64,000 bases of DNA from contig JAEIOG010000004.1 in NCBI GenBank assembly GCA_016342495.1, positions 1 to 64,000 on the forward strand, given 5' to 3'. The DNA is from Phycisphaerae bacterium. Lineage in GTDB: Bacteria; Planctomycetota; Phycisphaerae; Sedimentisphaerales; SM23-30. A program made the position numbers and the translations under genes. The notes under the pieces were generated by a model, which saw only the letters and a list, made by a program, of their open reading frames with translations, had not been told where the DNA came from and did not search any database. Of the stretch, positions 1-9,194 are shown piece after piece (positions within the stretch are counted from its first letter, which is position 1; each line of letters opens with the position of its first letter).

Positions 1-679
1 ATAATAAATATATCCTCGCCCTCAAGTCTAATTAATGACAAGGAATTGTCTCACCCATTCTGGCACAGAGGGAGAAAAGTAAAAGGCATTCTAGGAAATT
101 TGTATAGTGTCAATATAAAGAAAATAAGCGTAATAGGGCAATTGGGTAGGTATTAAATAACCTATCTTGCCTTTGTTGTGTGATTTTGGTGATATTTTTT
201 GGTAAAATTTCGTATTGACGGTATTAAAAAGATTGAATTTGTGCTTTTAAAATGATATAATCATAAGCTGATACCTCATGTCCCCACTTAATGGTATCAG
301 GCCAATGTCTTTGTGGCATTGCGCCATAAGTAAATATCTATTTTTGGTTCAAACAAATACCTCATGTGGTTTTGTTGCGCAGAGATATAGAATACCAAAA
401 ACGAACTACTATTATTCTATATGTGGAAAAGTTTTTTTGCAATATGGAAAATGATGTGGATTGTAATCGTTTTTGGCTAAGTGATATAATATTCCCTATT
501 TGTAGGAGGAAATATGCAAATGATAACCTTTGGCGTTTTGCCAGAAATTGATTTTGAGAGGAGGGGTGGTTTTCTGACTTGTCTGGTTTTTAAGTAAGAT
601 TTAGTCAGGAATTGTAGTGTGTTTGAGTGTTTAATTTGAAAATGTGTTTGTTTACTAAATTTATTAATGGAGAAAAAAA
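1..679. other. Intergenic leader region, no gene supported
   Basis: A+T-rich stretch before the first gene. I see no credible coding sequence; a 61-codon open frame at 366-551 has no recognisable domain and no good ribosome-binding site. The stretch contains a good promoter at 233-261, a hairpin with arms GATACC/GGTATC at 270-298, a small stem TGGC/GCCA at 314-326, and then about 350 bases of probable untranslated leader before the gene at 680. Confidence 0.6.
233..261 (+). promoter_or_regulatory. Sigma70-type promoter upstream of the discoidin/LamG gene
   Basis: TTGAAT at 233-238, a 17-base spacer and a perfect TATAAT at 256-261. Transcription would start near 268, just before the hairpin at 270-298, giving an untranslated leader of about 410 bases before the start codon at 680. 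The match is by eye. Confidence 0.5.
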
Positions 680-3600
680 ATGAAAAAAATTATTGGTTTA
701 AGTTTAATTCTATGTTTAATGTTGGCTGGCCAAGGTTTTGCCGAAGTCAATCTGGCATTAAGTGGTACTGCCACTGCCAGCTCAGAGTATAGTGCTGACT
801 GGGCGGCAGGCAAAGCGATTGACAATGCCCCTGGTACAGGTTGGCACAGTCTTGCTGAAGATGGATTGCAGTGGATCGAAATTGCATTGCCTGAACCAAG
901 TCAGTTCAGCAAAGTTCAGCTGGTTAATCGTCCAAGCTTTTATGCACGTGCAAATGGCATGGTAGTTAAACTTTTGGATGCAGACAGTAATGAACTTTAT
1001 GTATCTGACGCGATATCGGGCAGTCCATCTGTATTTGAATTTAAGATGGCTGGAGCTGGTTTTGAAAATGTCAGCATTATCCGTGTTGAAAAAGAAATTA
1101 CAGCTGATAGTCCTCTTAATATTATGGAAATCCGAGCTATTCCAACAGCTCAGCGTGCTATCAGTGTTAATTACGCACAGATGACAGGCGGATGGGCTTA
1201 CCATGACCATGTTTCTAATAGTAGCGTACCATTTGCTGGTTATGATCCTAATGATCTTTGGGGTAACTGGAATGAATACTCAAAACCAGTGCCAGAAAAT
1301 GATATTTTGTACGCTTTGAAAGATAATTCAGGCGCAGCTACGACCGCATTGCTGGACGATAATCATGATTTTCTATGGCATACTTCATGGTATGAAAATG
1401 TAGATGGCCTTTTCACTGGTACAGCTTTTGAAGGTAATCAGTATCGTGCAAACCTGGCTCGTATGGTTGTTGAGTTTACTGGTCACAATGGTGGCAGTCC
1501 TAAGAAACTACTGACAAGTGTTCAGAGAGTTCCTTTTGGTAAATATAAAGTTGTTACTTATATGAATCCTAATCGTGGTCCAGATGATCAGGAATTGACA
1601 GTTGGCGATACAACTTATTATTACAAAAATGAAAATGCCAGCGAATTCAAAGAAAGATTGAAAACAGTTTCAAATCCTGAAAACCTGTTTTTCTTGGCAA
1701 CAGATACAACTGGTCCTGCCTCAGAAACAGCTAACCTGGCAATTTTTGAAGACCAGATGAGTCCAACTTGTGAAATTATTTTTGATGGCTCAGCAAATAC
1801 TGGTATCAATGCTTATCAGATTATTTCTTATGAAAGTGCTGATGATGTTTGTGGTAATCCTACACCGGCGACTACAGCTATTGCTGTTCCAATCGCAGGT
1901 GAATTGACCTGGGCAGATCCATTTAATTATGCTCCTGCAGAATATTCACTGTATGTTGGTGCAATCGATGATCCTAACTGGGATCTGACACCTGCCTTAA
2001 CTTCTACTACAGCAGTTAATAGCTACAATCCTGAACCAGATTTTGAATATAATACTTCTTATGTCTGGCGTGTAGATACTAAAGATGCGGCTGGCGTAGT
2101 TCATACTGGTGACCTTTTCTACTTTGATACTGAAGGTGACCCAGTTATCCAAGTGCAGCCAAGATCTATAGCAGTTGTTCTAGGTGGCTCAACATTCTTG
2201 TCAGTGGACGCTATTTTGGCCGATACTTACAGCTGGTATACCACACCTGATCAAACAGCTGATACTCCTGAAGATGATGTATTGGTGCAAACCGGTAATT
2301 CTAGCATTTTGCATGTTACCGATGTTGTAGCTGAAGATTACACGTTCTACTATTGTGTTCTAGAAAATGAAATTCCAGATTCTTCACCAGTTCCAACAGA
2401 CGTTGTTGAACTTAAAGAAGGTAAGCTGGAAGCATATTACCCATTCGATGGCGATCCTAATGATGCAGAAGCTGACTGGGATGCGGTTTCAAATGCTACC
2501 AACACATATGTGACTGGTATTGTTGGCGATGCCATCAGCATTGACGCATCTGATAACTGGCTGACAGTTACTGGTAGTGAAGAATACTTTAACTTCTTTA
2601 CCGCTGGTTTAACTGTAAATGTCTGGGTACAGAGTAATAGCTATGCTACTTCACCAGGTTTCTTAGGAATCATTGGTAAGCTTGGTGGCGGTGGCTGGTA
2701 CATCGATGATTTGACCAAGTATTATGCTGGCGGTGTTCGTGGTAATGTAGCTCCGAATACTATTGAGCCTGGCCGAAAAATTGATGATGGCGCCTGGCAT
2801 ATGGTTACTTTGACCTTTGATGCGGCAAGCCTGACAACAACTATTTACTTTGATGGTATTGCTGTTGGCACCAAGGGTGACAAACTACCAGTGGCTTCCA
2901 CTGAAAAGGTTGTTATTGGTGCATGGTCTCAGACTGGTTCACGTGCCTGGGGACAGCTTGGCGGTAGAATGGATGAAGCTAAGATTTATAGTTATCCATT
3001 GACTCCATTGGAAATTGCTAATCAGTATGCAACCCTTTCAGGCGAAAGCTTCTGTATGGAACCTGTACCTGGCGATGTTAATTTTGACTGTACTGTTAAT
3101 TCTGCTGATCTGGCTGTCTTGTTGTCTGAATGGACAAGTGATGGCACTGGTGCACCAGAAGGTAATGTAGTTAGCTGGCAGTTTGATGAAACCAGTGGTT
3201 CTGTTGCAACTGATTCCAGTGGCAATGGCATTAATGGTACATTAGGCAGTGGTTTTACTTCAGGCCAATGGCAAGCAGGTGCTGGTGTTACTGGCGATGC
3301 TGCTGATGGTGCTCTTTATATGGATGGCTCAGCAAACATGAGTGTTATCGCTGCTAATGTTGATCCAAACAACTTGCCTAATGGTGCTGGAAATGTATTT
3401 AAGGGTGATTCTGACTGGACTATCAATAGCTGGTTCAAGTTTGATGGCACTCCTGGAATGGTCAGCTTAGGCGGCTTTGGCGATTGTGAATGGGATGAAG
3501 GTACCGTAGGTAATCCTGATCGTCACTTTGCCAGCTGGGACAATGGTCTTGAATTTGAGATTAGTGGCGATGGCTTCTGGCCTGGTACTGATCTTGTGGG

Positions 3601-3982
3601 TTCTGGCCAATGGCGTATGCTGACTGCTACTCATAATGCAACTACAGGTGAAACCAAAATCTTTGTTGATGGTGCAGTAGTTGCCAGTGGAATTAAGACT
3701 TTGGCAGATTGCGAAGAAAAAGCATTCAAGCTGAATTCCAATGGTTGGATCATATGGGCAACTTATGCTGAACAGACCTGGCTCAAAGGTTGGGTTGATG
3801 ACTATACTGTCTGGGATCAAGCTATGACCGAAGTTTGGGTTGCAGCTAAATATAACGGTGAAACTCTGGTTAGCTTGAAAGCAGACTTTAGTGCTGATGG
3901 TAAGGTTGATCTGGAAGATTTCTCTGTTATAGCCAACTCCTGGATGACCTGTAACTGGGTTCCTCAGATTGAATGTCCTTAA
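680..3982 (+). CDS. Secreted discoidin/LamG multidomain protein with dockerin-like segments
   Basis: A 1100-residue exported protein. Residues 1-21 form a signal peptide ending in GFA. A discoidin (F5/8 type C) carbohydrate-binding-like domain follows at about 22-155. Two concanavalin-like LamG domains lie at about 580-780 and 830-1060. Two dockerin-like calcium-binding segments are present: GDVNFDCTVNSADLAVLLSEW near 796, and one near 1068 with the D-x-S-x-D-G-x-V-D loop pattern. No catalytic domain is recognised, so a role in glycan binding or attachment to a surface or multi-protein assembly is inferred. The start is supported by a purine-rich GGAG sequence about 7 bases upstream. Its nearest similar neighbour is the LamG/dockerin-like protease at 5573. 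A terminator follows at 4027. Exact glycan ligand unknown. Confidence 0.8.
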   Translation: MKKIIGLSLILCLMLAGQGFAEVNLALSGTATASSEYSADWAAGKAIDNAPGTGWHSLAEDGLQWIEIALPEPSQFSKVQLVNRPSFYARANGMVVKLLDADSNELYVSDAISGSPSVFEFKMAGAGFENVSIIRVEKEITADSPLNIMEIRAIPTAQRAISVNYAQMTGGWAYHDHVSNSSVPFAGYDPNDLWGNWNEYSKPVPENDILYALKDNSGAATTALLDDNHDFLWHTSWYENVDGLFTGTAFEGNQYRANLARMVVEFTGHNGGSPKKLLTSVQRVPFGKYKVVTYMNPNRGPDDQELTVGDTTYYYKNENASEFKERLKTVSNPENLFFLATDTTGPASETANLAIFEDQMSPTCEIIFDGSANTGINAYQIISYESADDVCGNPTPATTAIAVPIAGELTWADPFNYAPAEYSLYVGAIDDPNWDLTPALTSTTAVNSYNPEPDFEYNTSYVWRVDTKDAAGVVHTGDLFYFDTEGDPVIQVQPRSIAVVLGGSTFLSVDAILADTYSWYTTPDQTADTPEDDVLVQTGNSSILHVTDVVAEDYTFYYCVLENEIPDSSPVPTDVVELKEGKLEAYYPFDGDPNDAEADWDAVSNATNTYVTGIVGDAISIDASDNWLTVTGSEEYFNFFTAGLTVNVWVQSNSYATSPGFLGIIGKLGGGGWYIDDLTKYYAGGVRGNVAPNTIEPGRKIDDGAWHMVTLTFDAASLTTTIYFDGIAVGTKGDKLPVASTEKVVIGAWSQTGSRAWGQLGGRMDEAKIYSYPLTPLEIANQYATLSGESFCMEPVPGDVNFDCTVNSADLAVLLSEWTSDGTGAPEGNVVSWQFDETSGSVATDSSGNGINGTLGSGFTSGQWQAGAGVTGDAADGALYMDGSANMSVIAANVDPNNLPNGAGNVFKGDSDWTINSWFKFDGTPGMVSLGGFGDCEWDEGTVGNPDRHFASWDNGLEFEISGDGFWPGTDLVGSGQWRMLTATHNATTGETKIFVDGAVVASGIKTLADCEEKAFKLNSNGWIIWATYAEQTWLKGWVDDYTVWDQAMTEVWVAAKYNGETLVSLKADFSADGKVDLEDFSVIANSWMTCNWVPQIECP

Positions 3983-4026
3983 TTGATTTGGTATTACCGA
4001 ATTAATTAGTGATTTTTGAACAGAAA

Positions 4027-4064
4027 CATAGCCTCTGGCGTAAAGTCAGGGGCTATGTATTTTA
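4027..4064 (+). terminator. Rho-independent terminator after the discoidin/LamG gene
   Basis: Stem arms CATAGCCTCTG and CAGGGGCTATG around a 9-base loop (4027-4057), followed by TATTTTA. It lies 45 bases after the stop codon. Confidence 0.65.
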
Positions 4065-4262
4065 TTGAATTAAAAGTTAGCAGTTAAAAGTGAAAAGTTG
4101 GATCGAAACGAATTATTTTGTGGCATTTGCTTTATAATAGTTAAAGTGTCTCAAAATAATTAGTTTTATATGTAGAAAATATTAAGGTTATTTTTTGCAT
4201 AAAATCGATTGTTAAGTTTGTTACTAGAATAATTAAATGGTATTTGAGCTTCGGGGGGAGCA

Positions 4263-4290
4263 TAGTTGTCAAGTTCGTGATTGACAGCTA
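4263..4290 (+). promoter_or_regulatory. Inverted repeat overlapping the -35 box (possible operator)
   Basis: Arms TAGTTGTCAA (4263-4272) and TTGACAGCTA (4281-4290) form an almost perfect inverted repeat around 8 bases. The right arm contains the TTGACA -35 box of the promoter at 4281-4309, so a dimeric regulator bound here would block RNA polymerase. No regulator gene is nearby; the role is inferred. Confidence 0.35.
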
Positions 4291-4309
4291 TCGCAAATAA
4301 ATATATAAT
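4281..4309 (+). promoter_or_regulatory. Perfect-consensus sigma70 promoter for the pseudopilin gene
   Basis: TTGACA at 4281-4286, exactly 17 bases, then TATAAT at 4304-4309: both hexamers match consensus completely. The start site would be near 4316, immediately before a GCTGG/CCAGC stem-loop in the leader (about 4316-4345). Confidence 0.7.
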
Positions 4310-4375
4310 TTTAGGGCTGGACAGTTTCCCCTGCCTTTGACCAGCTTCTATTCAGATTAGTTTGGAGTGTAAACG

Positions 4376-5188
4376 ATGAAATCGAAAAAAGGTTTTACGT
4401 TGATTGAGTTATTGGTAGTTATTTCTATTATTGCATTATTGGTGTCGATACTTATGCCTGCATTGGCAAAAGCACGCGAAAAAGCCAAAGATGTGGTTTG
4501 TAAATCGCAGTTGAAACAATGGGGTTTGGCTGTGTTTCAGTATGCCGAAGATAATAATGGTAGCTTGATGGAATACAGTTATGGAATGCCAAAGGGTGTG
4601 GGCATGTGGTATTATATTTTGGGTTCATATATTGGTGATGCAAATATTCAGACTCAGGGCAATACTGCTCTTACCGGAGCTGCAGAAATCTTGTCTTGTC
4701 CTTCTGCTGATAGACCAGCCACGAGTGACTATGCATTTGGTGGCGTAAATAAGAGATGGGCGTGGAGCTATTTTCAGGGTGATAGCGCCCGTGAGCATCC
4801 TCCTATCCAAGCTAGTTATATGCTGAATAACTGGGTGACAAATTCCACTTCTCTCAAGAACAACCCACAGCAGGCTCCATTGCTTTTTATTAAGTATACT
4901 AAGATGCATAATGATACGCCTATGATTTCTGATGGTATCTGGGTGGATAATTTCTTCTCTAATAATGTTGACATTAATGACAACGGTACACTAGTTGAGC
5001 CTCTTACGCATCTTAACGGTACTAATACAAGAGCTGGCCGTATGTTAATTGCTCGTCATGGTAGGTCTATCAATATTGTTGTGGCTGATAATCATGTTGA
5101 ACGCATGGAATTGGAAAAAGTCGGGCAATACCATTGGGCAAACGGTGATGGTTTGAAACCTGATATTGTTGGTCTTCCAAAAGATTAA
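4376..5188 (+). CDS. Type II secretion/pilin-like protein with prepilin cleavage motif
   Basis: A 270-residue protein with a classic class III signal: MKSKKG followed by [13 protein letters not shown], with cleavage expected between G6 and F7 and the conserved Glu at mature position 5. The hydrophobic helix runs to about residue 30, after which the charged KAREKAKD segment starts the soluble domain. Near the C-terminus, [18 protein letters not shown] matches the 'H-x-DG' tail typical of the expanded planctomycete pseudopilin family, here with DNH instead of DGH. Such proteins are processed by a prepilin peptidase and sit in the membrane or periplasm. Only the assembly-type genes pilT (42552) and a degenerate PilB-like gene (43793) are seen elsewhere in the window. 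It has its own promoter and terminator, so it is probably monocistronic. Confidence 0.85.
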   Translation: MKSKKGFTLIELLVVISIIALLVSILMPALAKAREKAKDVVCKSQLKQWGLAVFQYAEDNNGSLMEYSYGMPKGVGMWYYILGSYIGDANIQTQGNTALTGAAEILSCPSADRPATSDYAFGGVNKRWAWSYFQGDSAREHPPIQASYMLNNWVTNSTSLKNNPQQAPLLFIKYTKMHNDTPMISDGIWVDNFFSNNVDINDNGTLVEPLTHLNGTNTRAGRMLIARHGRSINIVVADNHVERMELEKVGQYHWANGDGLKPDIVGLPKD

Positions 5189-5213
5189 AAATACTAATTA
5201 TTTACTGATAATA

Positions 5214-5251
5214 GAGCATGACTTGAGTTAAATTGAGTCATGCTCTTTTTT
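5214..5251 (+). terminator. Strong terminator after the pseudopilin gene
   Basis: Perfect 10-base-pair stem GAGCATGACT / AGTCATGCTC (5214-5245) with a 12-base loop, followed directly by six T residues. Confidence 0.9.
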
Positions 5252-5259
5252 AATGGGTA

Positions 5260-5288
5260 TTGACATATATCTATCGAAATGTTATTAT
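5260..5288 (+). promoter_or_regulatory. Sigma70-type promoter of the C25-like protease gene
   Basis: TTGACA at 5260-5265, a 17-base spacer and TATTAT at 5283-5288 (5 of 6). Start near 5295, which implies a leader of about 278 bases before the start codon at 5573. The leader contains TGGCGCAATGCCA at 5391-5403, the reverse complement of a 13-mer in the leader of the gene at 680. Confidence 0.6.
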
Positions 5289-5572
5289 AGATTTAAGTTG
5301 ATGCAGACATAGATTGACATAAGCTTTATGTTTTTATGCATAGAAGCTACCTGCCTGATACGCATAAGCCAACCCAAAAAAACAAAGAAGTGGCGCAATG
5401 CCATGTAATCGACAACCCGATATTTAAATTGTATAATTATGATGCCAGCGACAAAACCTCCTGCCCCCATTAGTATTAGGGTAGAATGTGGTTTTTTAGC
5501 ATAAATATGTTTTTGACGTGGACATCAAATATGCGTCGGTTTGTTTACTTAAAATTCGCATTGGAGAATCGA

Positions 5573-8500
5573 ATGAAGTTGAGAAAAGTCTTTACCGCAA
5601 TGTTGTGTTCGCTATTAGTTTATTCATTTGTAATGGCAGAGGATTTTTCCGAACCAATTCCATCCAGGTGGCAGGGCCCGGTAAAATGGCAGCCTCATGA
5701 AGTTCCAGTTGTAACTAAGGCTAATCGTGTTTTTGAAATACGGGAGGTATCGATTTTAGCGGATGACGTGGTTGTACCGGTCAGGAAAGGCAGGGTAGCT
5801 GTCGTTGTCGATTCGGATATTTTCAATTCTCTCTCATCTGAAATTTCTATTTATGCCAACGATTTAGCGGCCAGTGGCTATACAGTTTCAATAATTAATT
5901 TTTCCGGTGACGCTATCTATCTGAAAAATCAACTAGTCAATCTTTATAATCAGACAGAAAGTTTAGTGGGTGCGGTCTTTGTTGGTCAGATACCTCATGT
6001 GATTTATGAAATGTATGAAGACTGGGGCAATGGCGAAGAATATACAACATTTCCCTGTGATATGTTTTTTATGGATATGGATGGCGTATGGGGTGATTCA
6101 TTAAATTATAAAAATGTGCAAGCCGGCAATGGCAAAGCCGACACCTGGGAAGGTGATCATCGGGTGGAAATCTGGGTTTCGCGTATGAAAACAGATCGAC
6201 TCTCGAAATTAAACAGCAATGAAGTGGATTTGCTTAAATCTTATTTTGAGCGAAACCACCGTATGCGCGGCAATATCTTAAATGATGCGTTTACCTCATT
6301 AGCTTATCCTGACGATGACTGGTCAGGCATGGGCTCCGGCGATAAGGATGCCCATGCTCTTGTTTATGACCGGGACCTGGTCACGATGATAAATGCTCCA
6401 GATCAAACCAATGCCCAGGACTATCAAGATAATCGGTTGACAGCGGGTTATCAGCATATTCATGTTCGTTCCCATGGCTGGGCGCAGGGCCATTCTTATG
6501 CTAATGTAAATGACTATGTTCGACTCGATCCGCAAACCAGTTTCTGGTCATTGTTTGTCTGTTCGGGCTGTGATTTTACATATGATAATAATCTGGGCTT
6601 AATGACAGTTTTTAATGATGAAGGCCAGGGTTTGTTGACTTGGGGCAGCACCAAAACTGGTGGCATGATGTGGGATGAAGGACTCTATAGTGAAGTTGGC
6701 AATGGTGAATGTGTTGGCGAAGGTTTTATCCGCTGGTTTAATAAAAGGTATCAATGGGAAGGTGCCCCGCGCTGGTGTTGGGGGATGGTGCTCTTAGGTG
6801 ATGGGTCACTTGGTGTTGCTGAACCTGATTATGATTTTAAGGTTACACCCTGGAGTGGTGCTGATTTTACTGGCATGCAAGGCAGCGACTTTGCCGGTGA
6901 ATCAAAGGTTTTTAACGTTACCAATAATACCAATGCACCAATTAATATGACTATAGAAGCCTCGGCCAACTGGATTGAAATTTACCCATCTGCCGGAACG
7001 CTTGGTGCCGGACAAAGTGCTGAAGTTACCGTTGGGGTTTCAGCATCGGCTCAGACTCTGGCCGCAGAATTTTATAATGGATCAGTTGTTTTTACTAATA
7101 CCGACACCAATGAAACCTTTTCGCGTGAATTCAGCTTGAAAGTTGATGCTTATGAAATGGCTGGCTATTGGGCTTTTGAAGAAAATTCAGGATCGAGGGC
7201 TTATGACTCAACGGCAGCAGGTAATGATGGCGACCTTGAAGGAGGTTTGTCATTTTATAATGATTCAGTTGTCGGTAAATATGGTGATGCTCTGGATTTT
7301 GATGGCGAAGATGATTATGTTGGGCTGCCTTCTCTTGGTATTAATTCCAATACAGTTACCTTGTCGGCCTGGATTAAAACCGATGGCATTCAGGACGCCT
7401 GGGATGGAGTAATATTCAATCGCACTAGCGGTGATGCCGGCATTAACTTTATCGCTAATAATGTGCTTAGCTATCATTGGGGTGGAAGCTATGGCTGGAA
7501 TTCAGGAATTGAAATCCCCGCTGGACAATGGGTATTTGTCGCGATGGTAGTTGAGCCAGACCTGATAACCATGTATGCTAGTAATGGTGATATCTTTGTG
7601 AGTAAAACCCGGAGTGGGTCGTTTGACAAACAGGATTTCAGCGGCACGACTTATATTGGGCGTGACAGCAGTGACCGAAGCTTCAAAGGTAGTATTGATG
7701 AAGTCAGGATTTACAATTATGCCCTTACAGAACAACATATCAGAAACCTTGTCAATGGCGGGCAGGCCGAAAACCCTACTCCCGCTAATGAAGCCTTAGA
7801 TGTTAAAAAACCTGAACTTAGCTGGATTGGGCCGGAATATATTTCTAGTTTTGATATTTATATTGGAACAAGTGCTCAGGAAGTCCAACAGGCTACCAAA
7901 GCAGATGATCAATATATTGGTTCAGCTGTAGATAATGTTTTTGTGCCACAGGGCATCAGTGCGGCTACCCAATATTTCTGGCGGGTTGATTGTGTTGATG
8001 GAGATAATGTTATTGCCGGCAATGTATGGGAGTTTACGACTTCTGTTGATTTGGCATTTCCGATAAATATTATTAACCCTGGTTTTGAACTGCCCGGTAC
8101 CGGGAAGATTTCTAATGATTTTGATTTGATTCCAGGTTGGCAACAGGTCAATGGGGCTAATTCTGGTGTTGAAACTGGTGGTCATGCCGGCAGCTATCGT
8201 TTGTATGCCTTAGCAGATGCGGGCCAGACCTATCAAATTGTCGAAGAACAGCTCAAAGCAGGGGATAAATATACCCTGAGCTTTTATGCCCTTGCTACCG
8301 GTGGTGCTACTGCGGTTCAGGCTCAGATTTATGCTATGGATGGCAATGCTGTGGTTGCTCTTGTTAAAGATCAAAACTGGGCGATAACGGGAAGTTGGCT
8401 TGAATATACCATGGAATTTGAAGTTGATGGCAATGCCAGCTATGTCGGTAAAAAATTCGCGATAGCTTTTGAAGGTGATGGCGGCTGGTATGGCATTGAT

Positions 8501-8965
8501 GATGTGGCGATGACTCGTAAGGTATTTGATACTGCGCCAGAATTTGTCAGCGAAATTTTGATTAAGGCTAACGCAGTTGAGGGTAGAGATTATAGCGATA
8601 GCATAGCAGGTGATGCAAATGATACCGAAGATGAAGCTTTGACTTTTACCCGAGTTTCTGAAGATGCCAGTTGGGTCATACTTGGTACCGATGGTAGTTT
8701 AAGTGGCATTGCCAGAGATGCCGATGTCGGAGAAAATACCTTTACCGTTAAAGTTATCGATAGTGCCGGACTAAGTGACCAGGCACTTGTGAAGATCTCT
8801 GTCGAGAATAAATATACTGGTGAAACAGGTTTGAGTGACCTGAGGGACTTTCTGGACCATTGGCTTGACTTTGGCTGTAGCTGTAATGTAGCCGACCTTA
8901 GTGGCGATGGCCGGGTAGATCTGGATGATTTTGCGATCTTCTCCAGTAATTGGCTAATGCCATAG
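5573..8965 (+). CDS. Secreted C25 (gingipain)-like cysteine protease with LamG and dockerin-like domains
   Basis: An 1130-residue exported protein. The start at 5573 is chosen because GGAG lies 6 bases upstream and a proper signal peptide (ending VMA, about residue 21) begins there; the open frame extends further upstream without one. The N-terminal domain resembles clan CD peptidases of the gingipain type: His301 in HVRSHGWAQGHS and Cys330 in FVCSGCD are in the spacing and context of the catalytic pair, and are followed by a glycine-rich strand (GLLTWGSTKTGG). Downstream come a BACON/Ig-like segment (about 430-525), a LamG domain (530-725), an FN3-like segment (730-830), a jelly-roll carbohydrate-binding-like domain starting NIINPGFELPG (830-985), an Ig/cadherin-like segment, and a terminal dockerin-like loop DLSGDGRVDLDDF. 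Likely a surface or secreted protease targeted to glycan. Proteolytic activity is inferred from the motifs. Confidence 0.78.
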   Translation: MKLRKVFTAMLCSLLVYSFVMAEDFSEPIPSRWQGPVKWQPHEVPVVTKANRVFEIREVSILADDVVVPVRKGRVAVVVDSDIFNSLSSEISIYANDLAASGYTVSIINFSGDAIYLKNQLVNLYNQTESLVGAVFVGQIPHVIYEMYEDWGNGEEYTTFPCDMFFMDMDGVWGDSLNYKNVQAGNGKADTWEGDHRVEIWVSRMKTDRLSKLNSNEVDLLKSYFERNHRMRGNILNDAFTSLAYPDDDWSGMGSGDKDAHALVYDRDLVTMINAPDQTNAQDYQDNRLTAGYQHIHVRSHGWAQGHSYANVNDYVRLDPQTSFWSLFVCSGCDFTYDNNLGLMTVFNDEGQGLLTWGSTKTGGMMWDEGLYSEVGNGECVGEGFIRWFNKRYQWEGAPRWCWGMVLLGDGSLGVAEPDYDFKVTPWSGADFTGMQGSDFAGESKVFNVTNNTNAPINMTIEASANWIEIYPSAGTLGAGQSAEVTVGVSASAQTLAAEFYNGSVVFTNTDTNETFSREFSLKVDAYEMAGYWAFEENSGSRAYDSTAAGNDGDLEGGLSFYNDSVVGKYGDALDFDGEDDYVGLPSLGINSNTVTLSAWIKTDGIQDAWDGVIFNRTSGDAGINFIANNVLSYHWGGSYGWNSGIEIPAGQWVFVAMVVEPDLITMYASNGDIFVSKTRSGSFDKQDFSGTTYIGRDSSDRSFKGSIDEVRIYNYALTEQHIRNLVNGGQAENPTPANEALDVKKPELSWIGPEYISSFDIYIGTSAQEVQQATKADDQYIGSAVDNVFVPQGISAATQYFWRVDCVDGDNVIAGNVWEFTTSVDLAFPINIINPGFELPGTGKISNDFDLIPGWQQVNGANSGVETGGHAGSYRLYALADAGQTYQIVEEQLKAGDKYTLSFYALATGGATAVQAQIYAMDGNAVVALVKDQNWAITGSWLEYTMEFEVDGNASYVGKKFAIAFEGDGGWYGIDDVAMTRKVFDTAPEFVSEILIKANAVEGRDYSDSIAGDANDTEDEALTFTRVSEDASWVILGTDGSLSGIARDADVGENTFTVKVIDSAGLSDQALVKISVENKYTGETGLSDLRDFLDHWLDFGCSCNVADLSGDGRVDLDDFAIFSSNWLMP

Positions 8966-8995
8966 ATTTTAGCAAAACAAATTTAAATTGTTGAT

Positions 8996-9037
8996 AACAG
9001 GACATCTCGCTAAAGCAGGGAGATGTCCTGTTTTTTT
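8996..9037 (+). terminator. Strong terminator after the C25-like protease gene
   Basis: Stem CAGGACATCTC / GAGATGTCCTG with an 11-base loop, followed by seven T residues at 9031-9037. Confidence 0.9.
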
Positions 9038-9194
9038 ATTCAGAGGAATAAAATATGGCATACCATATTCATTGCGTTAAAAAATCTCTGGACTCCCAAG
9101 ACCTTATCTGTTAAAAATGCTTAGAGTTTTGAGAGGGCAGCCGATGGCGTAGTCTTTTATAATACGAACCAACTAAAGATCAGGAATTTATATT

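Noticed and set aside
366-551. 61-codon open frame in the first leader
   Set aside because: No domain, no ribosome-binding site and it lies in a probable untranslated leader.
5285-5470. Minus-strand open frame in the leader of the C25-like gene
   Set aside because: Lies across the promoter and leader, has no ribosome-binding site and no domain.
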